From Symbiodinium natans (taxonomy: Eukaryota > Sar > Dinophyceae > Suessiales > Symbiodiniaceae): a stretch of DNA of 64,000 bases. Location of the stretch: NCBI GenBank assembly GCA_905221605.1, contig CAJNDS010000780.1, forward strand, positions 62,001 through 126,000, in the 5' to 3' direction. The notes beneath the pieces are model-generated. The model made no database searches. It was not told the DNA's origin and was given only the letters and a program-made list of their open reading frames with translations. A program made the position numbers and the translations under genes. The stretch's first letter is position 1; every line of letters begins with the position of its first letter. Positions 1-12,500 of the stretch are shown here, piece after piece.

Positions 1-27
1 GCGGCATCATTGCGCGACTGCTACCTA

Positions 28-88
28 GTAGTAGTTGTTGTAGTAGTAGTAGTAGTAGTTGTTGTTGTTGTTGTAATAGTAGTAGTAG

Positions 89-142
<54 letters not shown>
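28..142. repeat. AGT trinucleotide tract running into its inverse (ACT)n
   Basis: A run of TAG/TTG triplets (about 28-88) is followed directly by a run of ACT triplets (about 89-142). AGT and ACT are reverse complements, so the two halves can fold into one hairpin. No gene is seen in 143-670 except a run of 22 C at 541-562. Confidence 0.85.
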
Positions 143-704
143 GACGCGCAAGGCGCATATTTGACGCCACGTTTTGTGGCTGTTAGGACGAGTTTTCATC
201 GGTATTTACAGTGGTTTCCGGAAGGCAAGAGCAGGAGTCACGAGGGTAGGATTTAGGTGTTTTGTCCGAGGACGGAGATAGGCGGATTAGATCCAGAGCG
301 TTTTATGCCCAAAACACTGGCTTTTGGCAGCGTTTTCGCCTCTCAGTGCGCAAGGATGTACCAAGCCCGAAATGTTTTCGCACGCTTAACACCGTAGCCC
401 CTGCCAAGAACCTTACCAAAACGGCAAAACACCCGAGGACCAAAAGGCATGGACGCTTGTGACAGATTTTCTTGTTCCACATCCTTGTGCAGTACATACC
501 AGTGTTTTGGGCATGGACGTAATATGAATGACGTTCTTATCCCCCCCCCCCCCCCCCCCCCAACAAAACCAACAGCAGCCACATGTAAAATCTTTGGCAG
601 AAAAAGAACGAATTCTACCCTCCACTCTTTCTTCGATTTCGTGCTGAAAACACACGTTTGAGGCCCTCAAGTGAAAAAAATTGCCGTAATTCTGGCACTG
701 TCAT

Positions 705-714
705 CTAGTACTAC

Positions 715-810
<96 letters not shown>

Positions 811-821
811 TAGTAGTAGTA

Positions 822-898
<77 letters not shown>

Positions 899-1230
899 AT
901 AGTAATAGTAATAGTAATAGTAATAATAATAGTAATAGTAATTGTAATAGTAATAGTAATAGTAATAGTAATAGTAATAGTAATAGTAATAGTAATAATA
1001 ATAGTAATAGTAATAGTAATAGTAATAGTAATAGTAATAGTAATAGTAGTTGTAGTAGTAGTAGTAGTAGTAGAAGTAGAAGTAGAAGTAGAAGTAGTAG
1101 TAGAAGAAGTAGTAGTAGTAGTAGTAGAATTATTTGTGGTAGTAGTAGTAGTATTATTATTATTTGTAGTAGTAGTCGTCGTCGTCGTAGTCGTCGTCGT
1201 CGTCGCCGCCGTCGTCGTCGTAGAAAAGCG
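705..1230. repeat. Long AGT/AAT/CGT trinucleotide array
   Basis: About 525 bases of nearly pure triplets: AGT units, then alternating AGT-AAT hexamers (about 890-1045), then AGT, GAAGTA and finally CGT units. The open frames on both strands here encode only Ser, Val/Ile or Leu/Tyr runs and are artefacts of the triplet repeat. It is likely a slippage-expanded microsatellite. Confidence 0.9.
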
Positions 1231-1502
1231 GCGGCAACAACCAAAGAAAAGAGAATAAACGAAACTATGAACGCCAATATGTTCATGTCAAACATAAACA
1301 CAAAGTTCAGAAACATGTATATTGTACATGAATTGTAACTATGAAAAAATGTATATACATTATATGATTATACGTACATATGTTGTTGATCTATTTGTTC
1401 ATTTGTTTAAGCATTTCTAGCAACAACAATCATCTTGGACCAAGAGGCTTTGATGGGTCTGGCATGGCCTTCTGGGCCTCTGGGGTGAGGACCATGCCCA
1501 GC

Positions 1503-2023
1503 CAGTCTTTGCCTCGGTGGCTCTGCGCACGCAACAGACATCCCAAGTGCTAAGTTTGAGGGTTTTAGGGTTTGAGGGATCAGCAACTCGGCGCCATGCC
1601 TTCCAGCATCTCATGGATTCTCTGGACCTAAGCCAACTCGGTGAGTTGAACTCTGGGACAACCCTGCAATGTACCGAAGAAACGATGCAGGCCAACCCAG
1701 GAGAAATTGCTCAGGGTCTGGCGGTGCTGGAGAACTGCCCCAACAGGTCTCTGCGATCCCCGAGATCCACGTCCGATACATCCTCAAGAGGTCTGCGATC
1801 TTTGTGCCGCACACCCCCGGAGTTGCAGGGAACATCCCGGGCACCTGCTCTTACTGCCTCAACGCAGGCTAACTTACAGAAGAATACCGCCTCAAAGAGA
1901 GGACCGATGTGGCTCTGGTGGATCCGGAGCTCTCCCGGGTCATGGCAAAGGAGTTTGCCACAGTTTGCAAACAGACCAGGAAAGCATGCCATCGAGGGGC
2001 CGAGTTTATGTGAAGGGAGGGCG
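1503..2023 (+). pseudogene. Broken plus-strand coding remnant with a CxxC motif
   Basis: Protein-like plus-strand sequence continues only by changing frame. One frame (from about 1580) gives a segment containing GEIAQGLAVLENC. Near 1738 it must shift to the frame encoding IPEIHVRYILKRS, then FVPHTPGVAGNIPGTCSYCLN. An in-frame TAA near 1871 follows, after which the same frame continues with EEYRLKERTDVALVDPEL and FATVCKQTRKACHRGAEF to about 2011. The TCSYC motif suggests a small metal site. I do not recognise the family. A frame change plus an in-frame stop suggests a decayed gene or retroelement fragment. An intron at the frame change is possible, but the TAA has no room for one. It is the only convincing plus-strand coding sequence in the window. 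Confidence 0.45.
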
Positions 2024-4255
2024 GACAGCTGTCTAAAGCTCAGTGCGCTTCGGGTACGGTCGGGTTAAAGTTCCGATGTTCGTTCTACTTGGTCGGACGT
2101 CTCTCTCGATCAGAAACAGAAGCTGGCATGCTGCAGCAAAGGCACGATGTGAAGTTGCTGGTTGTGGTGAAACAATGGCCTGGAATACTGATCATTTTCT
2201 GCATGCTGCTGTGAATGATGTGAAGTGTAAAGTACACAGCCGTGGCAGAAACTGTAGCCAGGTGGCAGAAAGCCGCTTTCGGGCGGATCCCACTTTGGAT
2301 TGCTAGTGTTTGTGTGATACCTTAGTCGAGCAGCGTGCTACTCTGCACGCTACTGCGGCTCAGGGCGCACCCCGAACACATGAGCGATGTGCTGAGACGC
2401 TGCATGTGGCCAAGTGTGCCATAAATCGCCGCGTGACCTTCGGCTATCTGCCCCAGCCCGTGCGCCTCTCGGACGCACATATTGCTTGCGGCTCAGGTGC
2501 GAGGTGGTGAAAGTGGTGCCACCCAACTGAATCTGAACAGATGGGTCCTTGGCAAGTTGGCAAACACTAATTGTCACTATTGCTATCTGTGCCTTGCTTG
2601 GAGGCCACGACCCAAGAGTGGAAGGGATCCCGAGGCCTCCACGCTAGTCTCCTTGCTGAACAAGGAGAAGTCACCACCTCAGCTTGCCAGCAGCTTCAAC
2701 CGCAACGAAGTTGTGCTGAAGTGACTCTGCTATCTCGGCCAAGCCGCCGAAGACGCCTCGCGCCTCGTGAACAGTGGCAACCACGTAGCCAAAGGGTGGT
2801 GGCGTTGAAATCCTGAGCTGCAGGTTGGCATTGCTTGGCGTAGAACATGTAGTTGCTATTGAACCATATTGTGAGCCCCTCGCCACCATCTAGTCAATCA
2901 GCCTTTGTGCCAAGTGGCGGCATCAAATTCGAGGGCGGGATGGGCAAGACCGGGACATAAATGCCACCTGCATCACTGGCGCAGCATGTACATTCTTTCT
3001 CAATGACTCAGAGCTAAGCTTCTCCCTGGACAACGTTCCCTGGGAGTCTGGAGCATCTAGGCCAGCGTACTGCGCGACCTAGATTAACGATGATTGAAAC
3101 GCAGACGGGGCGAGAGCGTGAAAACGAAGCTCAATCAACGACGACGGAAGCCGAGGACAGGAACCCGACTTGTGCTGACAACTGTGCAGGCAACCTTCTG
3201 TGACTTCTGCGCGTGTATAAAAAACCGCAAGACCCCTGCGACGGCTAAAGCGTTTGACATGCGACCAAATACCACGACTCAAACATTTTTGTGCCGAGGA
3301 TGGTGATCCCCGAGAGGGGTTGCCGCTTCTGAGATTGACGATCCAAAACGCGAGGCGGTGTCGAGGATGGCGACAAGGAGGGTTGATACCTTTGAAGCCA
3401 AAGATACCCAAAGTAGCATATCGCATCGAACGCCTGTCCAGCCGGCCTGGCCTCTGGCTCTAAAACTGTGTGCATGAAATAGGACACTTGGGAGACCGCT
3501 GTGCTTCAGAAGCGGGCTTTTATCGCGAGCGGCTCGCAATCCTCTGCGCATGGTTCAGGGGCTAAGGGGTTCAGGTCTCCTTCCGGCGAGCTCAGGAGCA
3601 CTAGGCCGGCCCTGTTGACTAAGTTTCCGCAGACTGCTTTTCGCTGCTTTTCTGATGTGCGATGGCGTGTGATCACGAAAGCTCCCCCTCGGTAAACCCG
3701 TTCAATACCCTGCAGGGGCTGGGGCGAAGCCTGGGGGGGGAGGTGCAGGGCCCTCTGCGGACCCTTTTGCGAGGCTTTGTGTAGTTTGCTCTGCACAGCT
3801 CTTCAACGAGAAACCGGCCGGCCTAGATGCTGCTGATGCTGGAAAACATGTGGTGGAATTGTGGACCAGCACAGGCACAATCGTATCGGCTAGACTCAGC
3901 TACGATCATGAGCACGTGATGTATGTTGCTTGTCTGGATCAAGTTTCATCGCAGTGTGCATTCACTCTGCACAACAGCGGTTGACGTAGCAAATGGCAAA
4001 TCAGACCGCACATGAGATAAGAAAACCCCACAGAGCATCCAGCGAAGTGCCTGGGACAACGAAGGATTGAAGGAGCTTCTCGGCGCAGGTTTGGACCGCT
4101 TGGACCAAAATCGGTCCGAGAAGCTTGCCAGCCTTTGACGAGTTGACTTGGCGTGCATTCTATGGCATTCTACGGTTTTTGCAGTGTGTTGGGTTCAGGG
4201 TTGAGTACGGCAGCAGCACATCAACGAAGCCATCAGCCTGCCCATGCTCCTGCTG
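2024..4255. other. No identifiable gene
   Basis: Unique-looking sequence with only short open frames. The most protein-like is on the minus strand near 2671-2800 (contains EARGVFGGLAEIAESL and NFVAVEAAGKLRW) and could be one exon of an unknown gene. A weaker minus-strand candidate lies at 3245-3487. Confidence 0.3.
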
Positions 4256-4507
4256 TCAAACGCGCTTGAGCCTGCTCGGGTAGCGCGGCCGGGACCTGGA
4301 ATGTACCGAGGCAGGAGCCGAGTGCATGCCGAAGAATTCGAAGTGGAGGTCTGGCAAATCCAAGAAGTAGATCTTGCCTGACAGGTCAATAGCAAAATCC
4401 CGCAGACGCATCTGCACAGGTTGGATCCACCACAAATCCACCTCAAATCTAGAATCTAGTGCTTCAATAGCATCACACATGCGTACCACATCATGAACCA
4501 AGGCCAC
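4256..4507 (-). CDS. Unidentified protein, probable exon
   Basis: An 83-codon minus-strand frame with convincing protein composition. It contains VVRMCDAIEALDSRFEVDLW, then IQPVQMRLRDFAIDL, GKIYFLDLPDLHFEFFG. Alternating hydrophobic strands with a DFAID...FLDLPDLHFE pattern resemble the core of a globular enzyme. I considered a kinase-like fold, but no diagnostic catalytic motif can be defended. The coding part probably ends near 4300, where the sequence becomes Arg/Ser/Pro-rich. Flanking exons were not identified. Confidence 0.4.
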   Translation of the reverse strand: MALVHDVVRMCDAIEALDSRFEVDLWWIQPVQMRLRDFAIDLSGKIYFLDLPDLHFEFFGMHSAPASVHSRSRPRYPSRLKRV

Positions 4508-5027
4508 GAAGCTTGGAGTCTCTATTCATGGGACATGGAGTCCGAACGTAACGAGGCTTCCCCACAATCACTTCTTGCTTCGGCCTCCTGCAAATATCGG
4601 AACGACATCCATCAAGGGGGAGAGGAGGACGCAGGCGTTTCCCGATAGCGAGAACTTGGCCAAACCTACCTCAGCCATTGCAGAGGGTTTTGGGATGACC
4701 CGCCGAATCGCGTTGACTTCTTCTGGCTCCAAGGACCTACATTTTGCAACCAAACACCGGATGCACCTATGCAATGCTAGCTGCTCATAACATGACTATG
4801 GTCACGAACAACCCCCTTCCCAAGTACAGAAGACGGAAGACCCTCACGTATAAAGGCCGGACCGTTCAAGCCGCACGCATGTCCGCGTCCAAGGCGCACA
4901 CAGCAAATCACGGTCTTTCCCGCGTCCAGGCCGCACGCGCGTCTTGTTTTCATTGGTTTTTACCACGTATTTTGAAGCTTTCAGATTCCGGAAACTTCGA
5001 AATGGGTGGCTGCCCAGGGCTTTCAGA

Positions 5028-5098
5028 GCGCGTGCAGCTTGGAAGTGCCGCGTGCAGCTTGGAAGTGCCGGGAAGTGCCGTGTGCAGCTTGGAAGTGG
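5028..5098 (+). repeat. GTGCAGCTTGGAAGTG minisatellite, left flank of the telomere-like block
   Basis: Three close copies of a 16-base unit GTGCAGCTTGGAAGTG, plus a partial copy, lie immediately left of the TTTAGGG block. A closely related unit (CGTGCACCTTGGAAG) occurs on the other side in the same orientation. Confidence 0.75.
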
Positions 5099-5100
5099 CT

Positions 5101-5722
5101 GGGTTTAGGGTTAATTTCAAGGATCTTGGCACCCAAACGAGCCCCACGCTCGTTTGGGTGCCGCGAGTCGGGTTTAGGGCTTAGGGTTTGGGGTTTAGTG
5201 TTTAGGGATTAGGGTTTAGGGGTTTAGGTTTTAGGGGGTTTTAGGGTTTAGGGTTTAGGGCTGAGGGGGTTTTAGGGTTTAGGGTTTGGGGTTTGGGGGG
5301 TTTTAGGGTTTAGGGTTTAGGGTTCAGGGTTCAGGGTTCAGGGTTCAGGGTTCAGGGTTTAGGGTTTAGGGTTTAGGGTTTAGGGGGTTTTAGGGTTTAG
5401 GAGGTTTTAGGGTTTTGGGTTTAAGGGGTTTTTGGGTTTAAGGGGTTTTAGGGTTCAGGGTTTAGGGTTAGGGTTTAGGGTTTAGGGTTTAGGGTTTAGG
5501 GTTTAGGGGTTTTAGGGTTTAGGGTTTAGGGTTAGGGTTTAGGGCTTAGGGTTTAGGGTTGAGGGTTGAGGGTTTAGGGTTGAGGGTTTAGGGTTTAGGG
5601 TTTAGGGTTTAGAGTTTAGGGTTTAGGGTTTAGGGTTTAGGGGGTTTTAGGGTTTAGGGTTTAGGGTTTAGGGTTTAGGGTTTAGGGTTTAGGGTTTGGG
5701 GGGTTTTAGGGTTTAGGGTTTT
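5101..5722 (+). repeat. Interstitial TTTAGGG telomere-like block
   Basis: About 620 bases of TTTAGGG units with many variants (TTCAGGG, TTGAGGG, GGGGTTTTAGGG, TTAGGG), all in one orientation. TTTAGGG is the Arabidopsis-type telomere repeat also used by dinoflagellates. The degeneracy and central position argue against an active chromosome end; it reads as an old interstitial block. Confidence 0.9.
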
Positions 5723-5768
5723 GAGGCTTCAGGGTACAAGAACACTCGGCCCTGCGCAGGTCCCCAAC

Positions 5769-5846
5769 GTTGCGCGTGCACCTTGGACACAGACGGCGCG
5801 TGCACCTTGGAAGCGCGCGCGCGTGCACCTTGGAAGTGGCGCCCCT
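5769..5846 (+). repeat. CGTGCACCTTGGAAG minisatellite, right flank of the telomere-like block
   Basis: Three copies of CGTGCACCTTGGA(A/C)(G/A), in the same orientation as the related unit left of the TTTAGGG block. The block is therefore flanked by diverged direct copies of one minisatellite. Confidence 0.7.
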
Positions 5847-5879
5847 CACGTGACTCCCATTTGAAGCAACAGCTCGGAT

Positions 5880-6645
5880 TCTGCTTCGAAGTACCGAGGT
5901 GTTGATCGGAAGACCACTCACCCGTCCGGATATGGAAAGCCTAGGTAGGCGAGATTGTCTCCGGCGTGCCAGTGCTTGCTCTGCATTCATGGCAGTCAAA
6001 TCATAACAGCAGAGCGGCGTAAAGTGAAAATCCTCGGCAGACGCCATGTCCAGGTGAGCCTTGCCGGCGCAGCCACATGCTGAAGCAGGCAAAAGCAGGC
6101 AAGCTTCTGCACTTTACTGGTGCCGGAACTGCGTGCGCACTTGAAAGCCGCACTGCTCCAAATGCACGTCAGAAGCTCGCTCTGTGAACAAACCGACAAG
6201 AGATTGACAGTGCACTGAAACACCAGAGCTCTCAAAGGTCAAACTCTGACATGGGCTCTAATGTCAGGCAAGGCACAAGAAGCTCAATACCTGCCGCAGA
6301 TGCCCCGCAACAAGCAGAGCATCCTATTTCGTGACATGCCGCTCAGCTGCCGCAGTCTGGAGCTTCTGGCTTCTAAGGCTCAGCTTTCGGAGTTTGAGAA
6401 CTGCGCAACACCCTTCAAGAAGAGCTTCAGGTGGAGAGTCCGCCTTCCTGCATACCTCGTCCAGTGTGAGTCGCAACGATGTTCTTCAAGTGCGGTGGCT
6501 GGGAACCTGCCCAACCCAAGCTCATGCACTCCGAAGCAGACACGTTGCCTTGGCATGAAGCTTCCCCACAGCTTCTTGTGCCTATGTCAAACTCAGTCTG
6601 AATGCTGATGTCGATATTGAAGCCTGGGTCATGAGCAAATGGCAA
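5880..6645 (-). CDS. Unidentified protein, cluster of probable exons
   Basis: Several short minus-strand segments read like protein but lie in different frames, as expected of exons split by short introns. Around 6645-6580 there is AHDPGFNIDISIQTEFDIG. Around 6420-6300 there is KGVAQFSNSES and LEARSSRLRQLSGMSRNRM. Around 6080-5940 there is KAHLDMASAEDFHFTPLC and LTAMNAEQALARRRQS. They may belong to one gene, possibly with the exon at 4256-4507. No family is recognised and no junction was fixed. Confidence 0.3.
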
Positions 6646-7647
6646 AGTTACAACGACATGCCCTGCGAGTGCTTATGCCCTCTGGGCAGAGGAGCATCCA
6701 CATCCACCAGCCGATAGAGACGATCAACTAGTCATGTAGCAGGTGCAAGCAACCTTGCGTCCTGGCTTGCTGTCAAGCGGCCCAAGGTGTTCCGCGCTCG
6801 GATTTGTGAAGACACTTCGCTTGCGACCTCATGTGCAGCCACAGCATTGTTTCCACGGAACTGTCACTTAGAAATGTTCTGCCTCTGTTTCCAGTCCAGA
6901 TGCACAGCCTGCTGGACATCTGTTGTCAGCGCAACTAGCACTCCTACCAATCTACGAGCTGCACAAACAGCAGCATGCTGACTGAAAGTTCCTGACCGCA
7001 AAAAAGCCAAGGAGGCGGGGCCTCAACTTGCGGCCGAGTGTCTATGTTTTTCACAAGCTCGCTCAGGGCCGTCCGAAAGTGCGGCCATGTTGTCTCAAGG
7101 ATGTAATTCACCCAACCTGGGTCGGCTGCTCAGAAGCCTGCCACGGCTGATCCTCATAGTGCTTTCCAAGCTGCCCAAGCTATCGTGTTGATCCGTGTGC
7201 GAGCTGTTCGCACGAGCCTGAAGGCTGGCAGGCCAGCGCAGCAAGAAGTGGCAAAGGCAGCCAGGTAGTGTGTTGCTACCGCCACACGTTCGTCACACGT
7301 GCTGCAGGAATGTGCCGATTGTTCTGACGTGCTGGGCAGGAACACTAGAAGCCGGATGAGTGAAATCCCGGACTGTGAACTACAAGGAGTATGGACTATG
7401 TCGTCGCCGTTTTTCTGTGCTGCGTCCGAGCGAAAGTTGCGCCAGCTGTCACAGCTGGCTTGCTCGAACCCATGTGTGGGCCTATTGCATGCGTGGAGAC
7501 TCTCAACTCCGCCCTGAGCGTTCTCGCAAGGTCCTTTTAAAGAGGATTGTCAAGCACCAGTGGGAAGAGTAGCGCAGGCCACACACTCTGGTCATAAAGC
7601 CCGCGGATCATCCGGCTCAAAAAAGCATTTTATCACGTTCACTTCGG

Positions 7648-8982
7648 TCAGATCGGAGACCGTCCGAGATGCTTAGGGGAACAGATGCCAGTCTTCCGAT
7701 TGCCACTAGCCCCGAACAAATCGAAGACATAAGGACTGTTGACGTAACATTCAAGAGAACTCAAATCATACCATATTCGGGAGATGACCTGAGAATCTTC
7801 AACGTACAGCTTCAAAGGAGGGGAAGATATAAGATTTTCTGCATTGCACATATCCATCCGCAGGTGACTGTAGGTTGGATTTTGGGAAGGGCCGGGTAGG
7901 CGGCCAGGGCCCAGTGGCATGAACTGAGCTGCCGACGGTCAAAGCAGGGTCAAGGCGTGACAAGCTGGACTTACTTGAAGCCATTGTCAGAAGGTCTGTA
8001 TACAGTAAGCGATTCCTCCGAAGGATGACTGAGAAAAGAGCACGGCACACAAAAACGTGTACTTGCTGCAGTCTGCGGATGGTTTTTCGGCGGTGTGAAA
8101 AGGCTGTTGGCGGCGCTTCGACAGCAAGCTCTAGTTCCGACTGTAAAAACTCCGCCAGCACCGACTGAGTGAGTCATATCTATGAGCAATCCTGACGCCA
8201 GTACCACATTCTGTTCGCCATTGTGTAATGCAAGGTCCTAAATTAGCTTCATCTGCCTGACAGAAAAGAAGCATACACCTCTATCCACTGCGTCAGCCAG
8301 GTCTTTTCATCTTCTACTAACAAAAACATCGTGGGTTGTGACAATTGGTTGTGACAAGTGCTTAGGCCAGAGTGGGAAAGGAAGAGCCAGCAATCCACCA
8401 CCCAAGCACAAAAGGGACTCAAGGCTGAAACTTGATTGAGGAGCTCTCGCTCTAGCAGTTCAGGTGTTTTCGGGCTGCATATACTTGCTAGGAGGGATTG
8501 GAGCATGTTCCGCACCAGGGGCCAGCGAGACAGCGGTGTGTAACCCAGTTCTCCGTGGTTGTTGCGCAGTTCATGGTCATGGAAAGAACCAACACCACGT
8601 CGAAAGCGCAACAGAAAGAAAGAATGAAAGAAAGCTGTTGCATAGCTGAGTCGCATATCTGTATGGGGACATCACCGACACGCCAATGGTCCCCAAAGTG
8701 TCGCTGCCTGAACAATCACAGCGGAGGAGCCACCACGTAGCAGAGACTCGACGACTCAGCGAAATGTGCAGCCAAGCTGCTCATTCCTGTGAACATTGGC
8801 CCGCGATATTCCTGGCAGGATGCTTCAATGTCTCGTGCTTCAAGTGACTTGGCCTTTCGGCAGAGACCTCGAGCCTCAACAACCCCATTGAGACAACGGC
8901 CAACTACCGAAGCTTGGATCACTCCCAAGTTGATGTTAGGCCACGAACCACATCCCCAACCTTCTCTCCAAGCCTGATACAA
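7648..8982 (-). CDS. Unidentified protein(s), cluster of minus-strand exon candidates
   Basis: Four long minus-strand frames follow each other: 8716-8982 (contains LGVIQASVVGRCLNGVVEA and KSLEARDIEAS), 8249-8656 (PLVRNMLQSLLASI, ELLERELLNQVSALS, and MFLLVEDEKTWLTQWIEVY near the end), 8110-8161 (MLAEFLQSELELAVEAPP) and 7648-7920 (LKLYVEDSQVISRIWYDL). All look plausible as exons of one or two genes transcribed leftward. The stretch 7669-7899 is ambiguous because its plus-strand frame (contains IVDVTFKRTQ-like and VQLQRRGRYKIFCI segments) is equally protein-like. No family is recognised. Confidence 0.3.
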
Positions 8983-9595
8983 CGCAAAGCCAGCACATCC
9001 CTAGCCGTTTCGAGGCTCATTCTTGACCCACTGCCTCTGACTGCAGGTCAGATGCTGGATCGGAGGACATGCGTTCCTGACGTGCGGAAGGCAACGAAGG
9101 AGAGCGCGACGGGGCTTCTGCGACTTATGCGACTTCCAACTTTCAATCTCCCCCTCTCAAAATGTCAGAAGCAAGAAGGAGCTCGAATGCAACGCATAGA
9201 AGTTCCGATTACTTGCCCAGCACATGAAGCTGATTCGCCTCTTCTGGGAGCCCCCTAAACTACACTTCATAGCTGCAGCTCAGGCACCAGTTTGACTTCT
9301 TCCTCGTTCTCAAAGGGATGATGCTGCTGTGGTGGATCTTCCGGATAAATAATGCCTGGGCACTTGGGCACTGTGGAATCAAGGTTCCCAGCTGCTCAAA
9401 GAGACCTCATGGCTAAATTGAAGCAGGAGCAGGGTATGAGGGAGGGAGGGAAGGCAAGGCCCACGCTTCTCCAAAAGCCCCCCTGTGACCGGTGCTTGTC
9501 CTTTTCTGGCATTCCCGCTAAGACGACGAAACAATGAGCTTGAGCTCGTCACTCAGAAGGCCCACTTCATCCTGCTTGCCCACGAGATTCAGGCA

Positions 9596-12500
9596 CTAGC
9601 GGACCGTGGCATCATAGAGAACACGGCCGGAGGGATACGTGGCCACCTTGTCTGGTACTGGCACAAGCCTCTCCTGGCCATCCAAACCCAAGGCCGCACG
9701 ATACTCGACCTCCAGACCCTTTGTGAAGGGGTCTGTGGCTGGATCGGTTGTACTTGGACACTTGTACTCCGGCTGTGCCCTGGTCAGCATCTCACGAAGG
9801 CTCGGCAAGTCCAGGCCACAAAGTGATCCCTCAGACACCACGCGGATTCCACGAACCCAGCTGGAGTGCAAAGTCGAACCGGCGCCGGGAGCTTGGGTTC
9901 GCGAACCAAGAACTAGAGAAGAGATGGGATCCGTACGCGGAAGGAGTGCCAAGGACGTCAAGTCCCACAGCGTCACGTCGGCGACGCACCCTTCCTCGAG
10001 CCGGCCTGCGCGATCCATCCCCACGCCCTTGTAGCCGTTCCTGGCCGCAAGTGAAAGCGCCGTCTGCCGAGCCGTCGGCCAATCTCGGTATTCAGCGGTG
10101 GTGACACAAGCTACAGTGGTCGCCAACTTCAGAGCTTCCAAAATATCTTGGCCGTTGCTGCTGCAGGCTCCATCACAGCCCATAGAGACTGCTACACCTG
10201 CATCCAGCGCCTTCTTCACAGGCATGATCCCAGAGCCCAGAATCAAGTTGGACAACGGATTGTGAACACACACGGCGCCAGCCTTTGCCATCATTGCCAA
10301 CTCGTGATCCTTCCAAGACATTGCTCGATGCTGCTCGTGAAGCTGCACTGCGAGCCCACGATCCCTGAATATCCCCGAAACCCAAACAGCAAGCCCAAGC
10401 TTGGCCAATATCTTCAAGAAGCTTGCACAACTTTTTATGCTGCTACTCCTTCTCGCTGTGGCTTAGACTGCTTCCTGCAAGGCCCGTGGTATCCTGAATG
10501 GTATTCCATAAATAATTGCGGGTCCTCCAGCCATATGGTGTGGGCGCAGCTAGTTCCAGGAAGCTGCAAGAAGCCCACATCGAGGAGATGCTGCACGGCG
10601 GACCCTGAGGCGAACCACTGGCGCGCCTGCATGGCCTCCCAGCGTTTGCACAGCCGTGCGAAACCCCAGAACTATGCTCTCGTCTGTCCTTAGCAGGTCT
10701 CAGCATCCCTGCTTAAAAACAAAGACACATTGCGATGACATCAACCTACAACTACCATAGTCGACTCACGCCGCCTGACCCCGCGTTTCCAGCCTCAGAT
10801 CAGGCCGCCCAACTTCAGCCAACATTCATTGGACACAGAGACGCAGCAAGCTCTGGGAGCACGAACAATCATGAAGTCAGAGCCAGTTAATCCTAGAAAC
10901 AAGTGGGTGTGGCCACAGAGGCGGTACTTCTTCCGGAGTTCGACAGCCCCCCGCAAAAGCTCGGGGCTCGCCGAGTATGGAGTGACAGGCCCAATCACTA
11001 TCTCAATCCCGTTCTCCTCAGTGCACGGGCCAAGCAACGCAAATATATGATTCCTGTGAATACATGTGCATACAAAGAAAATTTAACAACAAAATCTGGC
11101 ACATGTCATGCTTCGTCTAAATGCGCTCTGGGCTTCCGGATCATGAAATCCTGGGCCCCAGCAGCAATACGGCACCGATGTCAGAATGCACTTGACTAAC
11201 AATTTTGTCCGGCCTCATGCACATGCATGAAGTTCAGAAAAGCAACTTTTCACTGCCTCCTCCCACAACTCGAGCCTCACCATCATCGAATCGAAGCGAA
11301 AAGCTACGGGAATGCATTGAACGGTGCTATGCTTCAGTACGCTGCAATAACGAATCCGAGGCACATTTTCTTCGTCTTCTCGGAATCTGGACGGGCCACT
11401 TGTGTGCGAAAACTTCCGCCTTTTCCCAGTCCTGTGATGTCATTCTGATTGCCACTGCAGTCGGAAGTATTTCCGAACCTCCGGCCAGTCACCTTTAAAA
11501 CCTGTACAGCGTTGCAAGGCTTGTCCTCCGTTGCATGAACACTTCGCGTTGCGTGCCGCACAATCTGGCACAAGCGGGATGAAGTTCTCCCACAGCACCT
11601 CCGACTTGCGTGAAAGGAAACTCTCGAAAAGCACGATGCGCTTGTGCTACCAGCAAGATATCTGCTGCAGCACCGGGTCATCTCCCAGCATTGGAGCAAC
11701 GAAGGCTCGCATGCCCAGCGCCTGCGACGGCCAGTGAGAAGTTACAGTAGGCGTGCATGTCCTCTGCAGCTGTCATGTCCACATGCTGTAGCTTCTTTCC
11801 AGGAAAAAAAGAAGAACAACTCCAGCGGTTCTACTCAAAGCCTTGTAAGCCCGGACAACAGCGTCCAAGTCGTCCAGGTGCCGAATGGCAATATGATCCA
11901 GGATTGCCTGAGAAACTACAAGTATGGACTACAACTGCAATGAAACCAGCGGCTCTGCCAAAGGATAGCATTGTGATCGATGACTTGAACACATGTGATT
12001 CAAAGCACTCGCAGATCTGCCAAGCAACCGTGCATCCTGTCAGGGCATTGTACGCTTCCGCAGTGTTGCTTCAAGTGAATGACTCCAACTGATACGAACT
12101 CCCCCGGATACATCCCGGCTTTTTCAGCTACTGCTCATCGAGTGCCAGTACAGGTTCCAGAAGGAGCTACCACGCATTGAAGCTGGATTCAGTCTTTCCG
12201 AACCCCTCTGCGCCTGACAGCATAGATTCGGCGCCACATAGCAGGGATGACACCCCCAAGGCTTCAGCAGGTGTGCGATGATGGCTGTCCTGCGTAAGTA
12301 TCTGCAAACAGGCTTGCTTGCCTTCGATATCTTCACTGCAACCAAAAGAACTTGAGTTTGGCTTCGTCGAATGTGCTTTCACTTGCGTCCTTGCCGTACC
12401 AGCCTTCGTCGCCTCGCGGCTCATGGCGGTAGAGCTGACTGACCCACAGCTCCAAAGGTAGAGGCTTGATGAGGCCCCTCGTCCAGTGCTCGGAGCTGTG

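Noticed and set aside
671-1316. Open frames of about 200 codons on both strands
   Set aside because: They encode only Ser/Val/Ile or Leu/Tyr runs imposed by the triplet repeat.
4256-4507. A protein-kinase-like catalytic core
   Set aside because: The DFAID...FLDLPD pattern is suggestive, but neither a catalytic-loop HRD/DxxxxN nor a DFG equivalent can be placed with confidence.
5101-5722. CRISPR-like regular repeats
   Set aside because: Units are 7 bases without spacers; this is a telomere-type repeat in a eukaryotic context.
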